Source: Erinaceus europaeus (Eukaryota > Chordata > Mammalia > Eulipotyphla > Erinaceidae). From it: a stretch of DNA of 64,000 nt. Where the stretch lies: positions 57,489,296-57,553,295 of the forward strand of contig NC_080164.1 in assembly GCF_950295315.1 (NCBI RefSeq). The letters are read 5' to 3'. Shown here piece by piece: positions 23,188 to 34,165 of the stretch (position 1 is the first letter of the stretch; every line of letters starts with the position of its first letter). Under the pieces are notes generated by a model. The model had not been told where the DNA came from, did not search any database, and saw nothing but the letters and a program-made list of their open reading frames with translations. Made by a program: the position numbers and the translations under genes.

Positions 23188-23623
23188 TGGGGGTCAGGCG
23201 TTGGTGCAGCAGGTTAAGCGCATGTGGCGCAAAGCGCAAGGACCGGGTAAGGATCCTGGTTCGAGCCCCCGGCTCCCCACCTGCAGGGGAGTCGCTTCAC
23301 AGGCAGTGAAGCAGGTTTGCAGGTGTCTGTTTTTCTCTCCCCCTCTCTGTCTTCCCCTCCTCTCTTCATTTCTCTCTGTCCTATCCAACAACGAACAACA
23401 TCAACAATGGCAATAATAATAACCACAACGAGGCTACAACAAGGGCAACAAAAAGGGGGGGGGGGGAAATGGCCTCCAGGAGCGGTGGATTCATGGTGCA
23501 GGCACTGAGGCCAGCAATAACCCTGGAGGAAAAAAAAAAAAAGGATACGAAGAGTGGTGGATTTGTAGTGCCAGGAGCCCTAGCGATAAGCCTAGTGGCA
23601 ATTTATAAAAAAAAATAATAAAT
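23188..23623 (+). mobile_element. long family A SINE with duplicated 3' module
   Basis: Near-consensus head (GTTGGTGCAGCAGGTTAAGC; B box GGTTCGAGCCCC), CT-rich body, AACAA stretch, and a G run at 23454-23465. The 3' module follows (GGCCTCCAGGAGCGGTGGAT, 23470-23530), then an A run, and then a second, diverged module at about 23548-23600. AGCTAACCA flanks the unit at 23179-23187 and 23624-23632, so the doubled module arrived as one insertion. Confidence 0.85.
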
Positions 23624-23929
23624 AGCTAACCAAACTCAGCAACAACAAAAATTAACCCACCCCCCAAAAAATGGGGAGATGATAAGAACAAAATAATTAC
23701 TAAGGAAGAGATCCAAAAACATAACAGAGGTATGGAAAAATGCTTCTTATTTATCTTATTACAGGTGACCTTTTAAAAAATGGAAAATACGAGTTTGACT
23801 TGAAATGCTCTATGTTTAGAGGCAAAACAGTATATTGGTATCAGGATTTATTAAGTCACATAAGTATTTTAATATTATCACACTCTTATTATTACTATTT
23901 TGCTATCATAAATAAGTTACTAAATCCAG

Positions 23930-24015
23930 GGGACTATGGGGACAAGGGTTGTGAACCTGGAACCTTGCACACTATAACATGTGTGTTCAGCCAGGTGCAC
24001 CACTGTCCAGGCCCC
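23930..24015 (-). mobile_element. family A SINE 5' part, old
   Basis: GGGTTGTGAACCTGGAACCT B-box complement, then TTCAGCCAGGTGCACCACTG and CAGGCCCC. The body is missing. Confidence 0.65.
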
Positions 24016-24954
24016 TCACATGTCTTAATCTTATAGATGCTTAAATAGACTTGATCCTCTTTAGATGGAAGTATCATTCATAACCTCTACTTCCATTGGT
24101 CCAGTCCTCTCAACATTATCACAACAGTGTAGCTCTTTTAAAAAACATCTTCAGAACTTTCTTGCTGCACAAAAACATAGCTTTCAGTAATTTTTAAGTT
24201 TGATTTTTAAAATTTTTATTTATTTATTTATCTTTAGTTTTTCATTGTGGGGGGATTATAACAATGTAACTCTTACTGACAGTGGAAAATAATTGTCAGG
24301 AGAGTTGGGTGCAGGTAGTTTGTGCTCATTCTTAAAGAATATTCCCCAGGAAAAATTCTTAAAAAAAACTTGGAGTATCCAGACATACAGATTCAACTAA
24401 TTAAAACTTGAAAATTTTAATTTGGATCAAAGCCAGAATCAAAGTATATATCAGAATACTACTCAAACTTCTAGGTATCACACCCCTAATTGAACAGGTC
24501 AAGTCTAGTAGATATTTATTTATTAACATACTTCATTTTCAGATAAATTGTAGGTTCACAGAAAAATTGTGAGTTCAGAGTTTTTTCCACAAAATTTCCC
24601 ACAAGTACATGCTGTCCCACTATGGGCATCCTGTATTTGCAGGGTATTATTGTTATAATCAGGTACATATCCCTGTCATCCAAAGTCCCTCCTTTTTTAC
24701 AGTAGGGTTCTGTCTTGTGGTGTGTGAGAGATAATGAGAGATCTTTCAATGTCATTCTATGATTTTATTTTCTTTTTATTGTGGAGGACTCAGGGAATGA
24801 ACGTATGGCCTTTCACACTTGTGATAACACTGAGAAGCCTCTCTGGCTGAATCTTTTTACTTTGTAAGATCTGACAAGTGTATAATGATTTATATCTACC
24901 ACTGTAGTATCATAGAATATTTGAATGCCCTAAGATCCTCTTTCTTGATAAAAA
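24016..24954. other. unresolved sequence, possibly an ancient L1 or other repeat near 24500-24750
   Basis: AT-rich, with TTTATTTATTTATC near 24220. The stretch TTCAGATAAATTGTAGGTTC at 24538-24557 feels repeat-like, but I cannot name the family. No gene seen. Confidence 0.3.
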
Positions 24955-25475
24955 TTATGGAGATTTGGGGGCTCAGTTAAAGAAGCCAGACCTTCCACCT
25001 TTTGCACCCCATAATGACCTTGGGTCTATACTCCCAGAGGGATAAAGAATAGGAAAGCTATCAGGGGAGGGGATGAGATACAAAGTTCTGGTGGTGGGAA
25101 TTATGTGGAGCAGTTGTACCCCTCTTATCCTATGGTTTTTGTCAGTGTTTCTTTAAAAATATATATTTATTTATTCATTCCCTTTTGCTGCCCTTGATGT
25201 TTTACTGTTGTAGTTATTATTGATGTTGTCGTTGTTGGATAGGACAGATAGAAATGGAGAGAGGAGGGGAAGACAGAGAGGGGGAGAGAAAGATATGCAC
25301 CTGCAGACCTGCTTCACAGTCTGTGAAGCAACACCCTGAAGGTGGGGAACCAGGGGCTGGAACCAGGATCCTTATGCAGGTCTTTGTGCTTTGTGCCATG
25401 TGTGCTTAACCTGCTGTGCTACTACTGCCCAACTCCCAGTGTTTCTTTTTTATAAATAAAAGTTTTTTAAAAATG
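24955..25475 (+). mobile_element. L1 3' UTR end, split by a SINE
   Basis: A sense L1 3' terminus with CCAGAGGGATAAAGAATAGG and GTACCCCTCTTATCCTATGG near 25115-25134. A family A SINE interrupts it, and it resumes as an A-rich tail. It is the mirror image of the L1-A 3' end. 5'-truncated to about 200 bp. Confidence 0.8.
25155..25436 (-). mobile_element. family A SINE with 12-bp target-site duplication
   Basis: A near-complete reverse-complement copy running from a TATTTATTTATTC tail to a CCCAACTCC head, between CAGTGTTTCTTT at 25143-25154 and again at 25437-25448. Confidence 0.92.
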
Positions 25476-25556
25476 AAGATTCTAAACTCCAATTCTACAC
25501 AATCACTACTACTCTATACCATTAAGGATATAAAATGGTTTTTTTTTCCTTTTGTA

Positions 25557-25598
25557 AATTTTTATTTATTTACTCCCTTTTGTTGTCCTTGTTTGTTT
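25557..25598 (-). mobile_element. 3' tail fragment of a family A SINE
   Basis: TTATTTACTCCCTTTTGTTG followed by TCCTTGTTT matches only the 3' 40 nt of the SINE in reverse complement: a severely 5'-truncated copy abutting the L1 tail. Confidence 0.6.
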
Positions 25599-26375
25599 TT
25601 TTTCTTTCTTTCTTTTTAATTGGGGAATTAATGTTTTACATTCAACAGTAAGTACAATAGTTTGTACATGCATAACATTCCCCAGTTTCCCATATAACAA
25701 TACAACCCCCACTAGGTCCTCTGAATCCTTCTTGGACCTATATTCTCCACACCCACCCACCCTAGAGTCTTTTACTTTGGTGAGATATGCCAATTCCATT
25801 TCAGGTTCTACTTCTGTTTTCTTTTCTGATCTTGTTTTTCAACTTCTGTCTGAGAGTGAGATCATCCCATATTCATCCTTCTGTTTCTGACTTATTTCCC
25901 TCAACATGATTTTTTCAAGGTCCATCCAAGATAGACTGAAAATGGTGACACCATTTTTTACAGCTGAGTAGTATTCCATTGTGTATATATACCACAACTT
26001 GCTCAGCCACTCATCTGTTGTTGGACACCTGGATTGTTTCCAGATTTTGACTGTTACAAATTGTGCTGCCAAGAACATATGTGTACACAGATCTTTTTGG
26101 ATGGATATGTTGTGTTCCTTAGGATATATCCCCAGGAGAGGAATTGCAGGATCATAGGGTAGGTCCATTTCTAGCCTTCTGAGAGTTCTCCAGACTGTTC
26201 TCCACAGAGTTTGGACCAATTGACATTCCCACCAGCAGTGTAGGAGGGTTCCTTTGACCCCACACCCTCTCCAGCATTTGCTGCTGTTACCTTTTCTGAT
26301 GTATGACATTCTCACAGGAGTGAAGTGGTATCTCATTGTTGTCTTTATTTGCATTTCTCTGTAATTTAAGGTAAT
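25599..26375 (-). mobile_element. 5'-truncated L1 (ORF2 C-terminus and 3' end)
   Basis: A T-rich run (poly(A)) is followed by a short 3' UTR, the ORF2 stop at 25839 and about 170 codons of the ORF2 C terminus. These include the cysteine motif ([18 protein letters not shown]), [13 protein letters not shown] and YYSAVKNG segments typical of L1. The frame is open to the truncation point near 26370. It is a different, older 3' UTR subfamily from L1-A. Confidence 0.88.
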
Positions 26376-26609
26376 ATAAGTTATTGATCAGATTGCATTA
26401 ACTATGGCAAATTGGCAACTGCTCTAAGAACAGAAAAACACCACTCAATGAACAAAGCTTATAAATCATTATTAAATCACTAATAAAATGTTTACCAGAA
26501 GGGGAGAAAAAAAAAGGAACTTAGGGCAAAAAGAAAAGAGGAAGTTATTTGTTGAAAGAACTTGTCATAGATCTTAGTAGTGGTGGAGTGCACCTTGATT
26601 CCTTCTGTG

Positions 26610-26862
26610 AATTTTGTTGTTGTTGTTGTTGTTGTTATTCCCAGAGCTTCATCACTCTGGACTATTTCAAATAGATGATAGATAGATGGTAGATAATAAA
26701 TATATATAGATGATAGATGGATAGATGAATAGGTGCTATATAGATAGCTACAGCACCAAGCTTCCTACAAATTGGTAGGGACAAAACTCAAACCTGAGTC
26801 ATACACATGGCGAAGTAATGCACAGTGCTTTATCCAGGTGAGCTATTTTGCTGGTCCTTATT
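26610..26862 (-). mobile_element. family B SINE with internal microsatellites
   Basis: (TTG)n at 26617-26636, (GATA)-type repeats at 26673-26735 in place of the CT body, and the head end CAGGTGAGCTATTTTGCTGG near 26836-26855. Confidence 0.7.
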
Positions 26863-28898
26863 TTTTCCTTCAGCCTCTCTGGCCCCTCCTCTATTATTAA
26901 GACATCCCATTCAAGATTCCATAAGACTGATCAAATCTCTTGTGATGACTATTGACAAGCATAAACTACCACTATATATCTGAAGCTAACATAACTCAGG
27001 AATTGAGCTTGCAAAGAATGTTTAATTCTTAGCTGTTATTTAGATTTCCTTTTAACTGGAGTCTTTTAAAAGAAAGTGTTTAGATGGAGTTTTTGTTGTT
27101 GGTTGGATTTTTTTTTCTTGCTTTATTTTTCAGCAGAGCTGTTGCATAACACAATTGGTTTTGCATGCTTTGTAGGAAAGCAGGCCACCTTCTTCATAAA
27201 GGGTGAGGCCACTGATGTGCCTTCCAATCACTTGATTCTATTGTTCTAAGCAGTCCTTTCAGTGTTTTTGGCAGGCTCAGGCTTCTATGCTACCATGGCC
27301 TTATTTTATTATTGTTTGGAGGGGAGTGCAGTGTGATTATCCATTCTTCCTTCAGGCAGAGCAGGCCATCTGGAATGTTTATTAGGCCTGCGGGTTGATC
27401 AGGAGGCTAGAACTCTGGCAATGCACATGAATGTGGCTTGTTCTACATGATCACAGCTTTGTTCCTCTGATGATGTAGCATACAGAGAGGGACCTGCTAA
27501 TGGATTTAGCACACTTGACAGTTAAGGTGCCATAGGCTGAGCGGAGGAAGGGCTATTTTGGGCCACTGGATAAATGACTGAAAGGTGGTAGAAAAATGTT
27601 TAATGTAAAGAAAGAAGGCTTCAGAACTTTTAAATGTTTAATTTGGGGTTGTATAAGGGCAGGTGATCTGCAAGAGGTTTGTGTGGTGGCCTTTGAAACC
27701 CAGATCTTTGCAATGAGGTCATGCCCTATAAGCCTGTCTGTCGCTCTGTGCAAAAAGATCAGTAGAGCTTGTCCGGAAATAAAATGCTACTATTCTAATT
27801 TTAAAATTTAGGCATTTCCCAGCCTTCACTAAGCAGCACTTAGATTTCTTACCGTTTATTAGTGTCACTGCTAAGAAAGAGGAACATTCTTTCCTTGCTA
27901 TAAATTTTGGTCTGTAATTGTTGAACATATATTTTGCAGAAAGGTAAACTTTGTCTCTACCTGCTTTTGCTATGTGTACAATGTGTGTTGGAGCTGGGAA
28001 TAATAATTTATAATGAGGGTTTGGGCTTCTTTTTCAATTTAATTTGAATTTTACACTGAGTCAACTTTTCAGTCAATTATAGAACTATGATTAGTTACCA
28101 GTCTCTTAAATAAGTACCTTTTAAAAATAGACCTATAAAAATGATACAGGGACTCATCAGTGATGTGAGCAAATCTTTTGCAGGGCCACCCTGAACTGTA
28201 ATAAGAGGGAAAAAAGATGGCTGAGCAAATAAAACCTGTGCTTGGCTAAATTTCAAGATATATGAGTTATACACCCTACTGAATAAATCCGCTCTGGCCT
28301 GGTTTATGTCAATTCATGGTATATACTATCAGTAGAGCCTTTAATAAATCTTTGGTGACAGAAATGAGTGGTTTATCTTTATATTAAAATTAATGCATCA
28401 GATTGAGGAGCTGTGTATAAAGCATTATGTCATACTAGTATGTTTCTCTTAATTCATATACAGGCAAATATATATATTTAAAGTTGGGCATATCTATGGA
28501 GATGTGGTCATATATTGCATAAAATTGTGTATGTGCATATACCCATATGTATCAGAACTATACTGATATTATAGTGGGAGACAACTATATTTATGAGTTG
28601 TTTATTTTCACAATAGAATATATAATACCTACCTCTCTTCCAAATGGCAACACTCAGTAACCATTAGTTATTATTACTAACCACTTAGTAACCATTGCCC
28701 ATGAGACTGTTGTTGCACTGGGTAGTTCTGATCAAACAGGTCTCACGCATGTATTTGAGTTTAACTGCAGGTCAACTTGGTGATTTTGTAATCTCAGATA
28801 GTCATTTATCATGTCTGGGGCCTTAGCTAGAAAATCTTGGCTTCTTGATTTACTTGTTCCATTCATATCTTTTCTTTAGAAGGCGGGACTAGAATGTT
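26863..28898. other. repeat-poor sequence, candidate conserved non-coding DNA
   Basis: About 2 kb without a mobile element I can name. GC-balanced, non-repetitive stretches at 27150-27560 stand out from the AT-rich background. No open frame with coding character. Whether it is conserved cannot be judged from one sequence. Confidence 0.35.
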
Positions 28899-28902
28899 TT
28901 CT

Positions 28903-28960
<58 letters not shown>
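28899..28960. repeat. (GA)n microsatellite
   Basis: About 29 uninterrupted AG units. Confidence 0.97.
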
Positions 28961-28961
<1 letters not shown>

Positions 28962-30057
28962 GAGAAGATATGACACTAATAAGGTTTCCTGAAACTTAGT
29001 TTCTGAATCGTCAAGCTGTCCCTCCTGCCATGTCTTTGGTCAGATTAAGTCAGAAAGCAAGAAGCATGGCTGGAATCAATAAGTAGAGAACTTCATGTGA
29101 AGAAGAGTTGAGAAGTCACATTATACAAAGAGTGGTGATCAGGGTGGGGATAACATAGGCCTTACTATACATTTCTCTCAGTTTGTAAAATGTCAGGACC
29201 ATTATATTCTGTGATCACATTTAACATGCTTTTCTTGGATTCTTCTGAAATTTAACAATGATATAAAAATAGTTGTTCTTTAGCTTCATTGAACCATCTC
29301 TATAAATTGTAAATATCTATGTTCTCAAAACAAGATCTAATGTATATGATTATTGACCATAATCTTTATATATTATAGACAGAAGCTGAAGATTCACCAA
29401 TTGAAAATACTTTGTATGCTGGACCCAGAAAGTCTAGAAAATGTCATAAATTCAGTTCTCTTCTTAAGGCTTTCTTAAACTAATTAAACTTCTACTTAGA
29501 ACTCCAGGGGATAATATTTTTGTTTCACTTATAACCTCTCTCTGCCCCCGGAGTCCTCATCTATAAACATAAGTGCATCTGACTATGTGATTTCAAGGAC
29601 TTAGCCTTTCTACCTAAAATATCATTATTTGCTATAAAAATGGAGACTTTATTCTACTAGCAGACCTTTACTGACTTTTTCCCAAGTTTTTTTTCACTGT
29701 GCCAACCAATATTCTCCTTCCTTGTATTGTTCATAAAAGCTATTGATTAGGAATATGAAGTAGATAAATAAATAACTGCCAACTGCTGACATTTGGTTTA
29801 ATTTGTAACTTTCTGTTTGACCTGACAGAAGCTCACCAATTATGAAGTTAACGTATAGATATCTATTTGTTTCATTTTCAGTGTGAGACACAACCAACTT
29901 TCAGTTCATTTGGATTATAAGAAGCTGTTTTATTTAATTTTAATTTCCTGATGACTAGTGTACGTGGTGTACCTTCTCCACAAAAAAAAACAAAAAACTT
30001 CATGTTGATGTATTGCACCAAAGTAAGACTGTGGTAGTGGTGGGGAGGGTTCAAATG
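28961..30057. other. unique sequence
   Basis: No named repeat or gene. AT-rich. Confidence 0.4.
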
Positions 30058-30173
30058 TGGGGCCCAGGCTGTAGTACAGCAGGTTAAGTGCAGATGGTGC
30101 AAAGTGATAGGACCGGTGTAGGGATTTGGGTTCAAGCCCCTGGCTCCCCACCTGTAGGGGGGTCGCTTTACAG
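30058..30173 (+). mobile_element. family A SINE, 3' truncated
   Basis: The head CCAGGCTGTAGTACAGCAGG, B box GGGTTCAAGCCCC and CTCCCCACCTGTAGGGGGGT stop abruptly in the middle of the SINE at CGCTTTACAG, where L1 3' UTR sequence begins. Loss of the 3' half is unusual for a retroposed copy. Confidence 0.75.
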
Positions 30174-30204
30174 TCAACAGTAAAATATAATAGTTTGTAC
30201 TATG

Positions 30205-30238
30205 TATGTTTAACCAGCTGTGCTACCACCTGGGCCCC
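30205..30238 (-). mobile_element. SINE 5' head fragment within L1 3' UTR
   Basis: GTTTAACCAGCTGTGCTACC followed by ACCTGGGCCCC is the reverse complement of only the first ~33 nt of a family A SINE. It forms an inverted repeat with the truncated SINE head at 30058-30090. L1 sequence continues on both sides. Confidence 0.65.
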
Positions 30239-31243
30239 ACATTTCTCAGTTTTCCACATAATAATTCAACCCCCACTAGGTCCTCCTCTGCCATTATGTT
30301 CCAGGACTTGAAACCCCACCCCACCCCCCACCACCACAGTCTTACTTCGATGCAATACATCAACTGCAATTCAAGTTATGCTTTATATTTTCCCTTTTGT
30401 TCTTATTTTCCAACTTCTGTCTATGAGTAAGATTATCCCATATTCATCCTTCTGTTTCTGACTTGTCTCGTTAAACATGATTCATTCAAGCTCCATCCAT
30501 CTAAGATGAGGTGAAGAAGGTGAATTCACCATATTTAATAGCTGAGTAGTATTCCGTTGTGTATATATACCACAACCTACTCAGCCACTCATCTGTTGTT
30601 GCTTCTAGGCCAACTGAGTTGCTTCTAGATTTTGGCTATTACAAATTGTGCTGCTATGAACATAGGTATATACCAATTTTTTTGGAGGGTTGTGATTGGT
30701 TCCTCAGGATATATTCTCAGGAGAGGAATTGCAGGATCATAGGGTAAGTCCACTTCTAGCTTTCTGATAGTTCTCCAGACTGCTCTCCACAGAGGTTACA
30801 CCAATATACATTCCTACCAGCAGTGCAGAAGGGTTCCTTTGTCACTATAACCTCTCCAGCATTTGTTGCTGATGTCTTTTCTGATGTATGTGACATTCTC
30901 ACAGGAGTGAAGTGTTATCTCTTTGTTGTTTTTGTTTGCATTTCTTTGACAACCAATGACTTGGAGCATTTTCACATATGGTTGCTGTCCTTTTGGATTT
31001 CTTGTGTTGTGAATATTCTGTTCATATCCTCTCCTCATTTTTGGATGGGTTCATTTGTTTTCTTGTTTCTGAGTTTGGTGAGCTCTTTATATATTTTGGT
31101 ATTAAGCCTCTTGTCTGATATATGGCATGTAAAGATCTTCTCTCATTCTGTAAGGGGTCTTTTTGTTTGGGTGATGGTATCTTTATCTGTGTAGAAGCTT
31201 TTTAATTTGATGTAGTCCCATAGTCCCACTGATTTATTTTTAT

Positions 31244-31538
31244 TGTATATATATATATATATATATATTGCCTCCAGGGTTATCACTGGAACTCAGTGTC
31301 TGCACTATGAAGCCACTGCTTCTGGTGGTCTTTTTTTTTTCTAATGGACAGGACAGAGAGAAATTGAGAGTGGAGGGGGACTAGAGAGACAGAGAAAGAC
31401 AGACACCTACAGACCTGAATCACTGCTTGTGAAGCAACCCCCCAGCAGGTGGGGCACCAGGGGCTTGAACCAGGATTCTTGCACAGATCATTGTGCTTTG
31501 TACTATGTGCACTTAACCTGGTGCACCACTGCCTGGAA
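31244..31538 (-). mobile_element. long family A SINE inserted in L1
   Basis: The (TA)n tract at 31245-31268 is followed by the reverse-complemented 3' module (TGCCTCCAGGGTTATCACTG), CT body and head. CCCACTG[A/G]TTTATTTTTATT flanks it at about 31224-31243 and 31539-31558. Confidence 0.85.
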
Positions 31539-32087
31539 CCCCACTGGTTTATTTTTATTTTTTTAGTCTTCTTTAAAATTGGATTTCTATCACCGATGAT
31601 GTCTCTAAATTTTTTTTTCAGAAAAGAGCTCTGCCAATACTTCCCTGTATTTGATAATTTCTGCTCTAACATCCAAGTCTCTGATCCATTTGGAGTTTAC
31701 TTTTGTGTTTAGTGAAATATAGTTGTTCAGTTTCTGCATGTTTCAACCCAAATTTTCCAACATCATTTGTTGAAGTATCCCCTCCCCTTTTCCCCATTTA
31801 ATAGTCTGGGCGTCCCAGTCAAAAATTAAATGTCTATAGAGGTGTGGGGACTTATTTCTGCCCTCTCAATTCTATTCCACTGGTCAGTGTGTCTTTTTTA
31901 TCTTCCAACATCAATCATTTATTTTTTGTTGTTGTTGAATGGCCCTATAATACAATTTGAAATCTGGGAGTATAATGCCTCCAGTTCTGTTTTTTTTTCT
32001 CAAGATACTTTTGGAAATTCTATGTGTTTTTGGTTCCAGATAAGCATTTATACCTTTTGTTCTATTCTTTAAAAAAAATAGGTGGGG

Positions 32088-32385
32088 GGGAGTTGGGCGG
32101 TAGCACAGCAGTTTAAACACATATAGTGCAAAGCACAGTGACCTGCATAAGGATCCCGGTTCAAGACCCCGGCTCCCCACCTGCAAGGGAGTTCCTTCAC
32201 AAGCAGTGAAGCAGGTCTGCAGGTGTCTATCTTTCTCTCCCCTTCTCTGTCTTCCCCTCCTCTCTCTATTTCTCTCTGTCATATCCAACAACTATGACAT
32301 CAATAACAACAACAATAACTACAACAGTAAAACAACAAGGGCAACAAAAGGGAATAAATAAATAAATTTTAAAAATTAAAAAAGA
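32088..32385 (+). mobile_element. family A SINE
   Basis: AGTTGGGCGGTAGCACAGCA head, B box GGTTCAAGACCC, complete body, ACAACAAGGGCAACAAAAGG and an AATAAATAAATAAA tail. Confidence 0.93.
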
Positions 32386-32394
32386 AAAAGAAAA

Positions 32395-32815
32395 TAGGAG
32401 GGATTTTATGTATATATATTTTATAGAAACAGAGAGAAATTGAGAGGAAAGAGGTAAATATAGAAGGATAAAGAAATGAAAATGGTGGTGGCACACCTGC
32501 TTGAGTGCACACATTACGGTGCACAAAGGCCTATGTTCAATTTTCATCCTTATGCACAGGGGAGAAGCTTTACTTATAATGAAGCATTACTACAGGTGTA
32601 ACTTTCTCTGTCCATATCTTCTTTCTCATCTCAATTTATTTATGTAGTATCAAATAAATAAACAAATAATACATAAAAATAGAGGGAGGGATAGAAACCT
32701 TAGTTCACCAATCATGAAGTCCCCCTCTGTAGGTGGGGACCAGGGGCTTGAACCTGAGTTCTTGTGCACTGCAATGTATGTACTCTACTAGATGTGCTGC
32801 TACCTGGCTCTGGGT
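32395..32815 (-). mobile_element. old family A SINE split by another SINE
   Basis: The reverse-complement tail and body at 32395-32480 and the remaining part (GTAGGTGGGGACCAGGGGCT to CTGCTACCTGGCTC) at 32675-32815 belong to one copy. It is separated by the sense SINE at 32481-32674. Confidence 0.7.
32481..32674 (+). mobile_element. family A SINE nested in an older one
   Basis: TGGTGGTGGCACACCTGCTT head, TGTTCAATTTTCATCC B-box remnant, TGAAGCATTACTACAGGTG, CT body and an AATAAATAAACAAAT tail. Confidence 0.75.
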
Positions 32816-32971
32816 TCAGTTTTTTAATCTATTAACTCAGAAAGCGTTGAGAATTTAAGGGCGTGGGGAAGATTTGCTTAGGAACGTACAGCTTTGTAGT
32901 TTTCTGTTAAATAAGAAGCAGCATGTTTTGCTTTTGAAAAGGTGAATCTTCAGTTTAGAAAAGGAGAGATA

Positions 32972-33172
32972 GGGGACCAGGCAGTGGTGCAACTGGTTTA
33001 ACTCACACATTACAGCACTCAGGTTGCAGGTTCAAGTCCCTGGTCCCCACCGTTAGGAGGAATGTTTCTTGAGTGGTAAAGTAGAACTGTAGGTGTCTCT
33101 CTGTCTTTCTCTATTTTTATCTTCTCCTCCCCTCTCAATTTCTCTCTATCTCTACCCAATAGTAAATAAGTA
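32972..33172 (+). mobile_element. family A SINE (older subfamily)
   Basis: GGGGACCAGGCAGTGGTGCA head, CAGGTTCAAGTCCCTGG B box, CT body, then an AAATAAGTAAATAAATA tail. That tail became the target of the next insertion. Confidence 0.85.
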
Positions 33173-33230
33173 AATAAATATATTTTTAACCTCCTGCGCT
33201 ACCGCCCAACTCCCAATAAATATATTTTTA
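33173..33230 (-). mobile_element. tailless 26-nt SINE-head insertion with perfect 16-bp duplication
   Basis: AATAAATATATTTTTA occurs at 33173-33188 and 33215-33230. Between them, 33189-33214 is exactly the first 26 nt of the family A SINE in reverse complement (element strand starts GGGAGTTGGGCGGTAGCGCA). There is no body, poly(A) or AATAAA tail. The 3' limit falls in what would be the D loop of the tRNA-like fold. Either a tailless retroposed fragment or a full SINE deleted exactly up to its duplication. Confidence 0.8.
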
Positions 33231-33995
33231 AAAGGAAGTAAAGGAGAGGTGGTCAACACACCAAAGTCATATATCCTTCCCAGAGGGAGAAATTCAAGCA
33301 TTTGTCTCCCTAATATTACTGTTTCCCTACTTCCCTTCTTCTTTCAATAGTTTCTAATAATTTATTTTGGAATCATTCAGTGGACGTACACTAAAAAATT
33401 AGAAAAGACTAATTTCACTTTCATTAGTAGGTAACTATCAAAGAGTATTGGATTTCCCCTTGTAGGAGAGGAGATTGTAGTGGAAAAACCCTTGTTTCAT
33501 ATCAAGCACTAAGGGACAAATAATATTTACCTGAATTTATCTGCAGCAGTGGGGCATGCTCTTACTGGTTAGATCAACAATACCAAGTGTACCTTTCTTC
33601 TCTCTGTGATTTAACCCTGATCATGTTTTCCATATAAAGGTGACTGCTAGTGAATAATTAGTGAGATCTAATAGCTCATGACCTCTTAACTAGGAATTAT
33701 AAAACATTTTCCTCTGGTTTGAGAGATTGTCAAGATTGGGGGAAAAAAATCACTCAATGCATTTCTAAATTGTATTGGAAATTGTCCCATAACAGATGAG
33801 ATAATCCCTTTTAACCTATTAGCAAGACTTGTACATCTAAATTTCTTTCCTGTGTAAAAGATTTCCTTTACTTACTTCTTTTTCTTTTATCCAGGAAGGA
33901 TATTTAGAAGTACAAGGCATTGCTTTTGTTGGAATTATCGTAATTGTGTTTTACCCAACTGACAGATATGTTTCTTTAACAGGAAAATTAAAGAG
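33231..33995. other. unique sequence
   Basis: No repeat or gene recognised. Confidence 0.4.
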
Positions 33996-34165
33996 GATTA
34001 TCAAAATAGCTCACTTGGATAGTGTCCTGCTTTGCCACGTTCGTGATCCAGGAATAAACTCACTGCACTGAAAGAAGCTTCAGTGCTGTGATTTCTTCCA
34101 CTCTCTCTCCCTTTCTTTCTCTCTCTGTCTCTAGCTAAAAATTATTTAAAATTAAAATAAATCAA
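33996..34165 (+). mobile_element. family B SINE, diverged
   Basis: ATCAAAATAGCTCACTTGGA head, GTTCGTGATCCAGG B-box-like segment, CACTCTCTCTCCC body and an A-rich tail. Confidence 0.7.

Larger units (their letters stand above)
22000..23745 (+). mobile_element. inverted, internally deleted L1 segment
   Basis: Sense-strand L1. The C-terminal part of ORF1 (GAACTTCCTCCAGATGAAAA to about 22450), the inter-ORF region and the start of the ORF2 endonuclease (+ 22490-22790, e.g. CCACTTAACCCAACAAGAC) are present. Sequence then jumps to the ORF2 C-terminal region (CCAATAGGACTACATCAAAT near 23070, ending near 23740). Two SINEs interrupt it. No 3' UTR or poly(A) tail is present. Together with the opposing L1 to its left it resembles a 5' inversion, but the jump to ORF2 C-terminal sequence needs an additional deletion or a second element. 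Confidence 0.7.
30174..32085 (-). mobile_element. 5'-truncated old L1, interrupted twice
   Basis: The 3' UTR (CAACAGTAAAATATAATAG, then CAACCCCCACTAGGTCCTCC) leads into the ORF2 C terminus ([15 protein letters not shown] near 30814-30860) and continues to about 32085. A SINE head fragment lies at 30205-30238 and a complete SINE at 31244-31538. It shares its 3' UTR type with the copy at 25599. Confidence 0.82.

Noticed and set aside
23740..24036. 98-codon frame
   Set aside because: Runs from the end of an L1 fragment into a SINE remnant; no independent support.
27553..27928. Overlapping 60-70-codon frames in repeat-poor DNA
   Set aside because: Short, on both strands, no family resemblance; expected by chance.
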